Shown here one piece after another: positions 43,360 through 51,954 of a stretch of DNA of 64,000 nucleotides; position 1 is the first letter of the stretch; each line of letters opens with the position of its first letter. A program made the translations under genes and the position numbers. The stretch is taken from the NCBI RefSeq assembly GCF_002300165.1, contig NZ_MLCE01000012.1, positions 186,001 through 250,000 on the forward strand, given 5' to 3'. The stretch is from Streptomyces sp. Tue6028. GTDB taxonomy: Bacteria > Actinomycetota > Actinomycetes > Streptomycetales > Streptomycetaceae. The notes below the pieces were generated by a model, which made no database searches, had not been told where the DNA came from, and saw nothing but the letters and a program-made list of their open reading frames with translations.

Positions 43360-44010
43360 ATGCCCGCGGCACCCAAGCCGGAGATCCTCGCCGCCTTCGA
43401 GGCCGCGAAGGGGTTCATGCCCGTCGGCGAGGGGCTCGCGCTGTACGAGGCAGCCGTCGAGGCCGGGCGGCTCGGGCTGCCCCTCCTGGAGGTCGGCACG
43501 TACTGCGGGCGCTCCACGATCCTGCTCGCCGACGCGGCGCGTGAGGCCGGGGTGACCGCGATCACCGTCGACCACCACCGGGGCAGCGAGGAGCAGCAGC
43601 CCGGCTGGGAGTACCACGACCCGGACACCGTCGACCCGCAGGTGGGGCGGATGGACACGCTGCCCACCTTCCGCCGCACCCTGCACCGGGCCGGCCTGGA
43701 GGACCACGTGGTCGCGGTGGTGGGCCGCTCCCCGCAGATCGCCGCGTTCTGGCGCACGCCCCTCGGTCTCGTCTTCGTCGACGGCGGCCACACGGACGAG
43801 CACGCGAACGGCGACTACGAGGGCTGGGCGCCGCACGTCGCCGAGGGCGGCCTCCTCGTGATCCACGACGTGTTCCCCGACCCGGCCGACGAGTTCACCG
43901 GCCAGGCCCCGTACCGCGTGTACCTCAGGGCCCTGGGGTCCGGCGCGTTCACCGAGGTCTCGGCGACCGACTCGCTGCGCGTCCTGCGGCGGACCGGAGC
44001 GGGCATCTGA
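43360..44010 (+). CDS. Class I SAM-dependent methyltransferase (Methyltransf_24 type)
   Basis: ATG 43360 follows CTGGAGG. The 216-residue protein has the SAM-binding motif LLEVGTYCGRSTILLADAA, the acidic second strand AITVDHHRGSEEQQPG and the metal-site-like GLVFVDGGHTDEHANGDYEG with VIHDVFPDP, which place it near the O-methyltransferase/Methyltransf_24 group. The substrate is unknown. It is followed 106 bases downstream by a leaderless amidase gene and seems to be its own transcription unit behind a strong hairpin. Confidence 0.85.
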   Translation: MPAAPKPEILAAFEAAKGFMPVGEGLALYEAAVEAGRLGLPLLEVGTYCGRSTILLADAAREAGVTAITVDHHRGSEEQQPGWEYHDPDTVDPQVGRMDTLPTFRRTLHRAGLEDHVVAVVGRSPQIAAFWRTPLGLVFVDGGHTDEHANGDYEGWAPHVAEGGLLVIHDVFPDPADEFTGQAPYRVYLRALGSGAFTEVSATDSLRVLRRTGAGI

Positions 44011-44103
44011 GGCCGCCGCCGCGGGGGCCCCTCCCCCGCACCGCCGACGGCCCGCACGGAGTCGACAGCAGCCATGTCCGCCGTGCAGACCGTGGACGGC
44101 CGC

Positions 44104-44109
44104 TAGGGT
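44104..44109 (+). promoter_or_regulatory. -10 element of a probable leaderless promoter for the amidase
   Basis: TAGGGT ends seven bases before GTG 44117. An in-frame GTG at 44108 overlaps this element and is therefore unlikely to be the start. Confidence 0.55.
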
Positions 44110-44116
44110 GGCAGGC

Positions 44117-45085
44117 GTGTCGTACGTAGGCCCTGACTTCGATCCGCCCCAGCCGCGCCGTCCCCGGCGTGGACCGCTCACCGTCGCACTCGCCGCGCTC
44201 GTGCCGGGCGCGCTGGCCGGATGGCTGGTGTGGCAGGCCGTGGGCGACGACTCGGGAGGCGGTTCCGGCAAGGCGGCCGGAGCCTCGACGGCGGCGCCCT
44301 CGTCCGCCTCCCCCGAGGCGTCCGCGTCCCCGACGGCCGACGGCAAGGCGAGTTCGCCGGCCGCGTCGTCCCCGGCCGCGAAGCCCTCCACGTCCCGGCC
44401 CGCCGCCTCCGGCTCCCTCAAGGGCAAGGTCGTCGTCATCGACCCGGGGCACAACGCGGGCAACTTCCAGCATCCGTCCGAGATCAACCGCAAGGTGAAC
44501 ATCGGCACGAACTGGAAGGAGTGCGACACCACCGGCACCTCCACCAACGCGGGTTACACAGAGGCGAAGTTCACACTCGACGTCGCCCGCCGGATGCGGA
44601 CGATCCTCGAACAGCAGGGCGCCACCGTGAAGTTCACCCAGGACGGCGACCGCTCCTGGGGTCCCTGCGTCGACGAGCGGGCCCGGATCGGCAACGAGGC
44701 GCACGCCGACGCGGCCGTCTCCATCCACGCGGACGGATCGGCGACCGGCAACCGCGGATTCCATGTGATCCTGCCGGCCGCGGTGCACGCGGGCACCGCG
44801 GACACCCGCCCGATCGCCGCCCCTTCCCGCGACCTGGGCGAGCGCATCGCCGGCCTGTTCGTCCGCGAGACGGGCAGCGCGCCATCCAACTACATCGGTG
44901 ACGGCACCGGTCTGGTGACGCGTAAGGACCTTGGCGGTCTCAATCTGTCAACGGTTCCCAAGGTGTTCATCGAGTGCGGCAACATGCGCGATAGCAAGGA
45001 CGCGGCGCTGCTGACCAGTGGCGCGTGGCGGCAGAAGGCGGCGCGTGGGATCTCTGAGGGAATCGTGAGTTTCCTGCGCGGGTAG
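44117..45085 (+). CDS. N-acetylmuramoyl-L-alanine amidase (Amidase_3), membrane-anchored
   Basis: With GTG 44117 the product has 322 residues. One membrane helix lies at about 20-43. A Ser/Pro/Ala linker (about 50-95) crosses the cell envelope, and the Amidase_3 domain spans about 100-320. Zinc ligands appear as His in VVIDPGHNAGNF, Glu in GYTEAKFTLDVARRM, and His in AAVSIHADGSATG; the catalytic Glu is in VFIECGNMRDSKD. The enzyme cleaves the amide between MurNAc and the stem peptide. It probably acts in cell-wall remodelling. No GlnHQ-like partner gene is adjacent. Confidence 0.9.
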   Translation: MSYVGPDFDPPQPRRPRRGPLTVALAALVPGALAGWLVWQAVGDDSGGGSGKAAGASTAAPSSASPEASASPTADGKASSPAASSPAAKPSTSRPAASGSLKGKVVVIDPGHNAGNFQHPSEINRKVNIGTNWKECDTTGTSTNAGYTEAKFTLDVARRMRTILEQQGATVKFTQDGDRSWGPCVDERARIGNEAHADAAVSIHADGSATGNRGFHVILPAAVHAGTADTRPIAAPSRDLGERIAGLFVRETGSAPSNYIGDGTGLVTRKDLGGLNLSTVPKVFIECGNMRDSKDAALLTSGAWRQKAARGISEGIVSFLRG

Positions 45086-45257
45086 TGATCGGCGGACGGA
45101 ACCCGGCGGACACCCAGATCGGACGGGCGATAGTGTCGTCCCTACGATGAGGGGCCACCCCCGCGCTTCACACCGAGGCCCGACGGCGACACCATGACGG
45201 CGACACGGTGACAGCGACGCCTCCACCGATGACGAGACGACTGACGAAGGACCTGAA

Positions 45258-46067
45258 GTGAATATCCGCTCCCTCACTAGAGGCGACGGCGTGGTGATCG
45301 GAGCAGCGGTGTTGCTGTTCATCGCGTCGTTCCTCGACACGTTCGACGGCCGCGGCAGCGACGTTCCCAACGCCTGGGACAACCTGGGCCTCGTGATGAG
45401 CATGTACGTCGCCGGCATCATCGGTGCGGCCCTCATCGTCGTCGCCCGGGCGCTCCCGCAGCCGCGGAAGATCATCGGCCTCGACCTCGGCCAGCTCGGG
45501 GTGGCCCTGACGATCTTCGCCGCGTGGACCTCGTTCTGGACGATCCTCGACCCGCTGGGCGCCTTCAGCGACACCTTCGGCAGCTCGGACGTCGACACGG
45601 GCTCGGGCCTGATCCTCGGCCTGCTCGCCGCGCTCGTGCTGGCCGGTGCCGCCATCGCCACCCCCCTCGTCCCCGCCCTCAAGGCGGCCCTCGTCGGCGC
45701 TCCGCGTCCGGCCGCGCCGCAGCCGTACGGCGGTCAGCCGCAGGGTGGTTACGGCTACCCGGGCGCCCAGCAGCCGGGGCAGCAGCCCTACGGCGGCCAG
45801 CCGCAGGGAGCGCCGTTCGGCGGTCCGTCGCAGCAGCAGCCCGCGCCGTCGCAGCAGCAGCCCGCCTCGGACTTCTCGCCGTTCTGGTTCGCCGTGCCGG
45901 TGGCGCGTCCGCTGTTCGGCGAGGACGGTTCGCAGACGCCGATCGCCGAGCTGGCGCCGGGCACCTGGTACCTGGCCGTCGAGCAGCGCGGTGCCACCCT
46001 GGTGGCGCAGACGCAGGACGGCCGTCGCGGTGTCCTGCAGGACACGTCGGGGATCCAGCGCGGCTGA
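45258..46067 (+). CDS. DUF5336-like membrane protein with Gln/Gly/Pro-rich tail
   Basis: The protein begins at GTG 45258 behind AAGGA. It has 269 residues and four membrane helices in the first 145. A low-complexity region follows with the repeated YGGQPQGG/QQP motif (about 155-205). The end is a compact domain with FWFAVPVARPLFGEDGSQTP and TWYLAVEQRGATLVAQTQDG. Proteins of this type are common in Streptomyces; DUF5336 is the closest family I recall. The C-terminal part may be a small globular sensor on the inner face. The function is unknown. A hairpin terminator lies 24 bases downstream. Confidence 0.75.
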   Translation: MNIRSLTRGDGVVIGAAVLLFIASFLDTFDGRGSDVPNAWDNLGLVMSMYVAGIIGAALIVVARALPQPRKIIGLDLGQLGVALTIFAAWTSFWTILDPLGAFSDTFGSSDVDTGSGLILGLLAALVLAGAAIATPLVPALKAALVGAPRPAAPQPYGGQPQGGYGYPGAQQPGQQPYGGQPQGAPFGGPSQQQPAPSQQQPASDFSPFWFAVPVARPLFGEDGSQTPIAELAPGTWYLAVEQRGATLVAQTQDGRRGVLQDTSGIQRG

Positions 46068-46090
46068 ACCCCGCACCCGTACACCGGACC

Positions 46091-46122
46091 ACGGCCCCTC
46101 GCCCTTCACGGCGGGGGGCCGT
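46091..46122 (+). terminator. Hairpin terminator after the DUF5336-like gene
   Basis: ACGGCCCCTCGCC pairs with GGCGGGGGGCCGT (one G-T pair) around CTTCAC, followed by TGTCGT. It lies 24 bases after the stop codon. Confidence 0.75.
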
Positions 46123-46152
46123 TGTCGTACAGTCGCAGGCGCGGAACATCTC

Positions 46153-46167
46153 CTGACGGTCCGTCAG
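46153..46167. promoter_or_regulatory. CTGAC-n5-GTCAG palindrome upstream of the F420-type oxidoreductase
   Basis: CTGACGGTCCGTCAG followed by ATAC is the most perfect copy of the second regulon motif. It ends 22 bases before the start codon and so overlaps the expected promoter. A half-site GTTCTGGA, similar to half of a KstR operator, lies between it and the ribosome site. Confidence 0.65.
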
Positions 46168-46188
46168 ATACTGGGTTCTGGAGGCGAC

Positions 46189-47199
46189 ATGCGGCTCGGT
46201 CTCGCACTCGGCTACTGGGGACGCGGCCCGTCCGCGGACCATGTGCCGCTCGCCCAGGAGGCCGAGCGGCTCGGCTACCACTCGGTGTGGACCGCCGAGT
46301 CCTGGGGCTCCGACGCCTTCACCCCGCTCACCTGGATCGCCGCACACACCTCCCGCATCCGGCTCGGCACCGCCGTCGCGCAGATGGCGGCCCGCTCCCC
46401 CACCACCACCGCGATGCACGCGCTCACCCTCGACCACCTATCCGGCGGGCGCATGATGCTCGGTCTCGGCCTGTCGGGACCACAGGTCGTCGAGGGCTGG
46501 TACGGACGTCCGTTCCCGAAGTCGCCGCTCACCGCCACCCGGGAGTACGTCGACGTCGTCCGCCAGGTGCTCCGCCGTGAAGGGCCCGTCGAGCTGGACG
46601 GACGCTTCCACGCCCATCCCTACCGCGGGCCCGACGGGACCGGCCTCGGCAAGGCCCTGAAGCCCATCACGCACCCACTGCGCGCCGGCCTGCCCGTGCT
46701 GCTCGGCGCGGAGGGGCCGAAGAACGTCGCGCAGACCGCACGGATCGCGGACGGCTGGCTACCGCTGTACTGGGCGCCGACGCGCCCCCAGGCGTACGAG
46801 GCGTCGCTGGACGGGCTGCGGGACGGCTTCCTCGTCGCCCCCATGGCCCGTGCCCACGTCTGCGACGACCTCGCCGAGGGGCTGCTGCCCGTCAAGGCGA
46901 TGCTCGGCTTCTACATCGGCGGGATGGGACACGCGGCCCGCAACTTCCACGCCGATCTGATGGCGCGCATGGGGTACGAGGAGGAGGCGCGCCGGATTCA
47001 GCGGCTGTTCCTCGAAGGGCGCCGGGAGGAGGCCGTCATGGCCGTCCCGGACGCCTTCGCGGACGAGATCTCCCTCGTCGGTCCCCGCGAACGCATCGCG
47101 GAGCGCCTGGAGTTGTGGCGCAAGGGCCCGGTGACCGACCTGCTCGTCCTGTCACCGGACCGGCACACGCTCCGGGTGCTCGCGGACCTGAACGCCTGA
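46189..47199 (+). CDS. LLM-class F420-dependent oxidoreductase
   Basis: ATG 46189 follows GGAGG and gives 336 residues. The luciferase-like barrel is evident from MRLGLALGYWGRGPSADHVP, LGYHSVWTAESWGSDAFTPL, RIRLGTAVAQMAARSPTTTA and GGRMMLGLGLSGPQVVEGWY. The last segment matches the F420-dependent branch found in actinobacterial lipid and steroid metabolism. It probably oxidises or reduces an acyl or steroid substrate with coenzyme F420. The CTGAC palindrome upstream connects it with the KstR-linked genes elsewhere in the window. Confidence 0.88.
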   Translation: MRLGLALGYWGRGPSADHVPLAQEAERLGYHSVWTAESWGSDAFTPLTWIAAHTSRIRLGTAVAQMAARSPTTTAMHALTLDHLSGGRMMLGLGLSGPQVVEGWYGRPFPKSPLTATREYVDVVRQVLRREGPVELDGRFHAHPYRGPDGTGLGKALKPITHPLRAGLPVLLGAEGPKNVAQTARIADGWLPLYWAPTRPQAYEASLDGLRDGFLVAPMARAHVCDDLAEGLLPVKAMLGFYIGGMGHAARNFHADLMARMGYEEEARRIQRLFLEGRREEAVMAVPDAFADEISLVGPRERIAERLELWRKGPVTDLLVLSPDRHTLRVLADLNA

Positions 47200-47215
47200 C
47201 GGGGCGCGGTACTGT

Positions 47216-47248
47216 CCGGTGGCCGGGCGCGGGGCGCCCGGCCACCGG
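47216..47248. terminator. Perfect 15-bp two-way terminator hairpin
   Basis: CCGGTGGCCGGGCGC pairs perfectly with GCGCCCGGCCACCGG around GGG, between the convergent oxidoreductase and lipoprotein-like genes. Confidence 0.85.
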
Positions 47249-47267
47249 ACGTGGGGGACGGCGGTGC

Positions 47268-47885
47268 TCAGCCGCCGGTGAGCTGTGAGCCGGACGGGAC
47301 CTGGTTCTTGACCTCGGCGCCCGCGCTCTTTCCGGCGTCCTTCACCTGGTTGATGATGTCGTTGAAGGTGTTCGCGACGGCGTCGGTGGAGTCGCCCTTG
47401 CGGAGCTTGGCGGGCAGGTCCTTCAGCGACTCGATGCCCGCGGCGAGCGGGGCGACGGCCTTGGAGAGCGTGGGGTCGCCCTGGGCGTTCTTCAGGGCGG
47501 CCTTCAGCCGGTTGTAGGCGAACGCGCCCGCGAGGCCCGCCTTGATGAGGGTGAACTTGCGGCCGCTTGCGCCCTTCTTGAACTTGCCCGCCTTCCAGGG
47601 CTTGTAGATCCACTGGTAGGTGGCGCCGGCGGCGAGGCCCGCGTTCGCCACGAACCGCGTCTTGGCGAGCTTCTGTTTCTGCGCGGTGGCCGACGGACTC
47701 GCGGTCTTGCCGGACGCCGAGGGGCTCGGGGTCTTCGCGGGCGCCGAGGGGGTCTCGGTGGCGGCCGCGGGGATCGCGACCCTGGTGCCCTTCGCGTTCG
47801 CACCGCTGGTGCACGCGGTGCCGCCCGCGATCAGGGTACAGCTGAGGGTGAGCGCCACGACGAGGCGCCGTATCGGTACAGGCAC
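47268..47885 (-). CDS. Putative secreted protein or lipoprotein
   Basis: GTG 47885 is preceded by GGAGGA. The 205-residue product has a signal peptide (RRLVVALTLSCTLIAGGTAC, residues 6-25) ending in a cysteine in a weak lipobox. A Pro/Ser/Thr linker (about 40-68) and a basic helical domain (about 70-180) follow, with repeated Lys and Ala such as RFVANAGLAAGATYQWIYK. No enzyme motif is visible. It would be exported and possibly lipid-anchored. I do not recognise the family. Confidence 0.7.
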   Translation of the reverse strand: MPVPIRRLVVALTLSCTLIAGGTACTSGANAKGTRVAIPAAATETPSAPAKTPSPSASGKTASPSATAQKQKLAKTRFVANAGLAAGATYQWIYKPWKAGKFKKGASGRKFTLIKAGLAGAFAYNRLKAALKNAQGDPTLSKAVAPLAAGIESLKDLPAKLRKGDSTDAVANTFNDIINQVKDAGKSAGAEVKNQVPSGSQLTGG

Positions 47886-48045
47886 GGGGTCCTCCGGGGC
47901 AGGAGCGGTGCTCCCTGGTCCAGTGGTCCTCCCCGGTCATGGGAGAACACGGCTCTCCCCGCCAGCGTCACCCCGCGCGGGACGTTGCGCCACTTGGACG
48001 AATCGGTTCAGGTTTCATACACGATTGCGCGGCAACCCGCAGGAC

Positions 48046-48339
48046 ATGTCCCCTCGATATCGCAACGGTTCCAACCAGGCGGGGACGGTCATCGCGATCG
48101 TCGCGGACGTGATGGCCGTCATCCTCGGTCTCTGGATCCTGATGTACCTGCTGGACGCCAACCGCGCCAACGATCTGGTGCAGTTCGTCCATGACGTGGC
48201 CGGCTGGCTGGCGGGCTGGTCCCGTGACCTGTTCACCTTCGACGAGGCGTGGGCGCGCGTCGTCGCCGGTTACGGCCTGGCGGCCGTCGTGTACCTGTTC
48301 GTAGGACACGCGATCGCCAACCGCATGCACCGGCACTGA
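48046..48339 (+). CDS. Small two-helix membrane protein
   Basis: The ATG at 48046 follows AGGAC and gives 97 residues. Helix 1 is at about 14-36 (GTVIAIVADVMAVILGLWIL) and helix 2 at about 72-90 (VAGYGLAAVVYLFVGHAIAN). Between them lies an amphipathic stretch with many aromatic residues, LVQFVHDVAGWLAGWSRDLF. Homologues are conserved in Streptomyces with no assigned role. It is the only gene of its transcription unit and is followed by a hairpin. Confidence 0.75.
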   Translation: MSPRYRNGSNQAGTVIAIVADVMAVILGLWILMYLLDANRANDLVQFVHDVAGWLAGWSRDLFTFDEAWARVVAGYGLAAVVYLFVGHAIANRMHRH

Positions 48340-48372
48340 CGACAGGGCTCGGCGCGCGACGGCCGACGGACG

Positions 48373-48408
48373 GCAGCCGCTCCCGGCGGGACGGCCGGGG
48401 GCGGCTGC
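48373..48408. terminator. Two-way terminator hairpin
   Basis: GCAGCCGCTCCCGGC pairs with GCCGGGGGCGGCTGC (one G-T pair) around a 6-base loop, between the convergent small membrane protein gene and the toroid protein gene. Confidence 0.75.
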
Positions 48409-48418
48409 ATGGCGTTGG

Positions 48419-49489
48419 TCAGGCGCAGCAGTCGGGGTCCAGGCCCGTCGGCAGACGCTCCCCGCCGAAGACGGCGCAGGTGGGCTCGTCGCCGCCGAGC
48501 GCGGCGACGGCCAGGAGCAGCGACCCCGCGGTCCATGTGGTGAGTTCCTCGGGCCAGATCACCTGGTCCTCGAAGACGTAACCCGTCCAGTACAGGCCGG
48601 TCTTCGGATCGCGCAGGTGCTGGATGGACTGAAGGATGTCCAGCGCGCGGTCGGATTCGCCCACGGCCCACAGGGCCAGGGCGAGTTCGGCCGATTCTCC
48701 TCCGGTCACCCACGGGTTGGGGACCACACAGCGGACACCGAAGCCGGGGACCACGAAACGGTCCCAGCCCTCCTCGATACGGGACTTGGCCTCGGCGCCC
48801 GTCAGCGCACCGCCGAGCACCGGGTAGTACCAGTCCATCGAGTAGCGGTCCTTGTCGAGGAACCGCTCCGGGTGCCGGCGGATCGCATGGCGCAGCGCGC
48901 CCACCGCCAACTCCCAGTCGGGCTGCGGCTCTTCGCGCTGTTCGGCGATGGCGAGCGCGCAGCGCAGGGCATGGTGGATCGACGAACTCCCGGTCAGCAG
49001 CGCGTCGTCGACCGGTGTGCCGTCGTCCTCGCGCTTCCAGCCGATCTGACCGCCGGGCTGCTGGAGGCGCAGCACGAACTCCACGGCCGCGTAGACGGCC
49101 GGCCACATGCGGTCCAGGAACGCGTCGTCACCGGTGGCGAGGTAGTGGTGCCAGACGCCGACCGCGAGGTAGGCGCAGAAGTTCGTCTCGCGCCCGCGGT
49201 CGGTGACGTCGTCGGCGTCCCCGTCGGCGTAGGCCGCGTACCAGGAGCCGTCCTCGTTCTGGTGCCGGACCAGCCACGCGTACGCCCGCTCGGCCGCCTC
49301 GTGCTCGCCGGCCGCGTCCAGTGCCATGGCCGCCTCGGTGTGGTCCCACGGGTCGAGGTGGTGACCGCGGAACCACGGTATGGCGCCGTCCGGGCGCTGC
49401 ACCGCGAGGATTCCGCGCACGGTGGCGGCAGCCTGCTCGGCGGTCAGGACCCCGGGCAGGACGAGGTGTTCTGTCCGGGGAGTGGTCAC
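48419..49489 (-). CDS. Alpha/alpha-toroid protein (prenyltransferase/glycosidase-like)
   Basis: GTG 49489 overlaps the methyltransferase stop as GTGA, giving 356 residues. The chain is helical throughout with toroid-like repeats: ILAVQRPDGAIPWFRGHHLD, YAWLVRHQNEDGSWYAAYAD, and YLAVGVWHHYLATGDDAFLD. QxxDGSW and RPDGAI motifs resemble those of the prenyltransferase/squalene-cyclase and six-hairpin glycosidase folds. Conserved acidic residues around DPWDHTEA could be catalytic. It ends with DPDCCA. It is the third gene of a glycosyltransferase - methyltransferase - toroid operon and probably acts on the same glycoconjugate. The exact reaction is unknown. Confidence 0.75.
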   Translation of the reverse strand: MTTPRTEHLVLPGVLTAEQAAATVRGILAVQRPDGAIPWFRGHHLDPWDHTEAAMALDAAGEHEAAERAYAWLVRHQNEDGSWYAAYADGDADDVTDRGRETNFCAYLAVGVWHHYLATGDDAFLDRMWPAVYAAVEFVLRLQQPGGQIGWKREDDGTPVDDALLTGSSSIHHALRCALAIAEQREEPQPDWELAVGALRHAIRRHPERFLDKDRYSMDWYYPVLGGALTGAEAKSRIEEGWDRFVVPGFGVRCVVPNPWVTGGESAELALALWAVGESDRALDILQSIQHLRDPKTGLYWTGYVFEDQVIWPEELTTWTAGSLLLAVAALGGDEPTCAVFGGERLPTGLDPDCCA

Positions 49490-50229
49490 GTGGCGTCCGC
49501 CTCGGAGAGCTGCGGCAGGTGCGGCTTGGTCGCGTAGGCCACGAAGCTCTTGCCGATCAGCGGGTTCAGCGCCTGCTCGGCGACGCGGGTGGCCAGCGGC
49601 TTCTTCATGATGTCCCAGACCAGCAGCTTGTGGTACGCCCGCACGGGCAGCGCCTTGTCGTTGTCGACGCCGAACGCGCACTTCAGCCACCAGTACGGCG
49701 AGTGCAGCGCGTGCGCGTGGTGGGTGCCGTACGGCCGCAGTCCGGCTTCCCGGATCTTGGCCAGCAGCTCGTCCGCCTTGTAGATGCGGATGTGGCCGCC
49801 CTCGACCTCGTGGTACGCGTCGGACAGCGTCCAGCAGACCTTCTCCGGGCCGTAGCGCGGGACGGTGATGGCGATCCGGCCGCCCGGCTTGAGGACCCGC
49901 ACCATCTCGGCGAGGACGCCCTTGTCGTCGGGGATGTGCTCCATCACCTCGGAGATGATGACGACGTCGAAGGACTCGTCGGGGAAGGGCAGCGCGAGCG
50001 CGTCGCCCTCCATGGCCGTGGCGGTGGCACCGGCGGGTGCCTCACCGGCCTCCTTCATCGCCGCGAACCACTTGGCGACCTCGCGGATCTCGTCGGCGTT
50101 CTGGTCCAGCGCGACGACCTGGGCGCCGCGCCGGTAGCACTCGAACGCGTGCCGGCCGGCACCGCAGCCGAGGTCCAGGACACGGTCGCCCGGGGCGAGC
50201 GGGAACCGGGAGAAGTCGACGGTCAGCAC
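49486..50229 (-). CDS. Class I SAM-dependent methyltransferase
   Basis: The GTG at 50229 lies within a 7-base overlap with the glycosyltransferase stop and gives 247 residues. The SAM domain is clear from DRVLDLGCGAGRHAFECYRR, VVALDQNADEI, EGDALALPFPDESFDVVIIS and LKPGGRIAITVP. The last 70 residues include WWLKCAFGVDNDKALPVRAY, typical of lipid- or sugar-directed methyltransferases. It is translated between a GT4 glycosyltransferase and a toroid protein and presumably modifies the same product. Confidence 0.88.
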   Translation of the reverse strand: MLTVDFSRFPLAPGDRVLDLGCGAGRHAFECYRRGAQVVALDQNADEIREVAKWFAAMKEAGEAPAGATATAMEGDALALPFPDESFDVVIISEVMEHIPDDKGVLAEMVRVLKPGGRIAITVPRYGPEKVCWTLSDAYHEVEGGHIRIYKADELLAKIREAGLRPYGTHHAHALHSPYWWLKCAFGVDNDKALPVRAYHKLLVWDIMKKPLATRVAEQALNPLIGKSFVAYATKPHLPQLSEADAT

Positions 50230-51722
50230 GTGGCCCTGCTTTCGCGGTTGGCGACAACTACTTCTTCGTCGGCGTCCTGCGCGGGCGCCGCCGGGGGACG
50301 GGAGGACGTGGCGGCCGGGCGGCCCGCGCCCGGCGCGGAGCGGTCCGGGGCCGCCGGACCGCCGGAGGCCGGGGCCGCCGAGCGGGCCATCGCCTCGCGG
50401 TAGTGCGCCACCGTGCCCTGTGCGGCCCTGGCCCAGGTGAACCGCTCCAGGACGCGTGCGCGTCCCGCGGTGCCGAGGCGCGCCCGCAGTCCGGGGTCGC
50501 CGAGGAGCCGGTTCAGTGCGGCGGCCAGCGCGCCGGCGTCGCCGGGCGGCACCGCGAGGCAGGTCTCCCCGTCGGGTCCGGCGACCTCCGGGATCGCTCC
50601 TCCGGTGGTGGCCACCAGCGGCGTACCCGTGGCCATCGCCTCGGCGGCCGGCAGCGAGAACCCCTCGTACAGCGAAGGCACGCAGGCGACTTCGGCGGAG
50701 CGGACGAGGTCGACGAGTTCGGCGTCGGAGATGCCCTTGACGAACTCGACGGCGCCTTCGAGCCCGTAGCGCTCGATGGCCTGGGCGACGGGCCCGTCCT
50801 CGGCGCGCTTGCCGACGACGACGAGGTGCGCGCCGGGGTGCTCGGTGCGCACCTTGGCGAGGGCCTCGACGAGGAAGACGAGCCCCTTGAGCGGCACGTC
50901 CGCGCTGGACGTCGTCACGATCCGGCCGGGCACCTGACGGACCGCGGGATCCGGCGAGAAAAGGTCGGTGTCGGCGCCGATGTGGACCACGTGGATGCGG
51001 CTGTCGGGCACGCGGAGGTGGTCGACGATCTCCTGGCGGGAGGTGCCGGAGACGGTGAGCACGGACGGCAGGCGGCGTGCGACGCGCTTCTGCATGCGTG
51101 TGAACGCGTACCAGCGGCGGACGGAGGCGCGCCGCTGCCAGCCCTCGGCGGCGTCGAGTTCGAGCTGCCGGTCGACGGTGATGGGGTGGTGGATCGTGGT
51201 GACGAGCGGTGCGCCCACGTCGCCCAGCAGGCCGTAGCCGAGGGTCTGGTTGTCGTGGATGACGTCGAACTCGCCGCGGCGGGCGCGCAGATGACGGCGG
51301 GCGCGCAGCGAGAACGTCAGCGGCTCGGGGAAGCCGCCCGTCCACATGGTGCCGACCTCCAGCGCGTCGATCCAGTCGCGGTACTCGTCGCGTCCGGGGG
51401 TGCGAAAGGGGTCGGGCTGGCGGTACAGGTCGAGGCTGGGCAGCTCGGTGAGGGAGAGCCCGGCGAGCCCCTCGCCCTCGTCGAGGACGGGGTAGGGCTG
51501 GGAGCCGATGACCTCGACGGTGTGGCCGAGCCGGGCGAGTTCGCGCGAGAGGTGCCGTACGTAGACGCCCTGACCGCCGCAGAACGGGTTTCCCTTGTAG
51601 GTGAGGAGCGCGATGCGCAGGGGCCGGTCCTCACCGGGCCCTCGGCCGCGCCCGCTCAGGGAGGCGTCCGCGTCGGCGGCCGCACCCTCCCCGGGGCCCG
51701 CCTCCATGGCCTCAGCGGTCAC
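50223..51722 (-). CDS. Glycosyltransferase family 4
   Basis: GTG 51722 has AAGGGGG upstream, giving 499 residues. It is a GT-B fold enzyme: the N-domain has IALLTYKGNPFCGGQGVYVR and VIGSQPYPVLDEGEGL, and the C-domain has TTSSADVPLKGLVFLVEALA and the E-x7-E motif in PSLYEGFSLPAAEAMATGTP. The C-terminal 60 residues are Ala/Pro-rich and probably disordered. It starts a three-gene operon with a methyltransferase and a toroid protein. A KstR-like operator lies 55 bases upstream, within the region shared with the divergent kstR gene. The acceptor is unknown. Confidence 0.88.
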   Translation of the reverse strand: MTAEAMEAGPGEGAAADADASLSGRGRGPGEDRPLRIALLTYKGNPFCGGQGVYVRHLSRELARLGHTVEVIGSQPYPVLDEGEGLAGLSLTELPSLDLYRQPDPFRTPGRDEYRDWIDALEVGTMWTGGFPEPLTFSLRARRHLRARRGEFDVIHDNQTLGYGLLGDVGAPLVTTIHHPITVDRQLELDAAEGWQRRASVRRWYAFTRMQKRVARRLPSVLTVSGTSRQEIVDHLRVPDSRIHVVHIGADTDLFSPDPAVRQVPGRIVTTSSADVPLKGLVFLVEALAKVRTEHPGAHLVVVGKRAEDGPVAQAIERYGLEGAVEFVKGISDAELVDLVRSAEVACVPSLYEGFSLPAAEAMATGTPLVATTGGAIPEVAGPDGETCLAVPPGDAGALAAALNRLLGDPGLRARLGTAGRARVLERFTWARAAQGTVAHYREAMARSAAPASGGPAAPDRSAPGAGRPAATSSRPPAAPAQDADEEVVVANRESRATC

Positions 51723-51776
51723 TTCCGGCCCCCTTCTTTCTGCACTTTCCCGCGAGATTACGCCGGGACGCTAATC

Positions 51777-51790
51777 TAGAACAAGTTTCA
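51777..51790. promoter_or_regulatory. KstR-like operator between the glycosyltransferase and kstR genes
   Basis: TAGAACAAGTTTCA fits TnnAACnnGTTnnA and, with flanks, reads TCTAGAACAAGTTTCAGA. It is placed to control the glycosyltransferase operon and kstR itself. The rest of this 232-base region holds AGGAGG at 51805-51810 and short frames, one of which ends in TGATG overlapping the kstR start. Confidence 0.75.
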
Positions 51791-51954
51791 GACTTGATCG
51801 TTCAAGGAGGACTGAATCTACCGGCAGGTAGCGCCGCTGTGAGAGGTGGATCAGGTGATTCACGCCACGGCCGACGCCACGACCGCGCGACGGGGTCAGC
51901 TGGTTCGCACCGCGGCGAAGGCCCTGCCATGCTGACTCGTCGCTCCTCTCGCTG

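Noticed and set aside
43152..43544. Small open frame starting inside the inverted-repeat element
   Set aside because: It overlaps the hairpin and the methyltransferase start in another frame, and its product is arginine-rich with no recognisable similarity.
48419..49489. True prenyltransferase annotation for the toroid protein
   Set aside because: It lacks the zinc ligands of protein prenyltransferase beta subunits and the DxDD motif of cyclases; only the general fold is supported.
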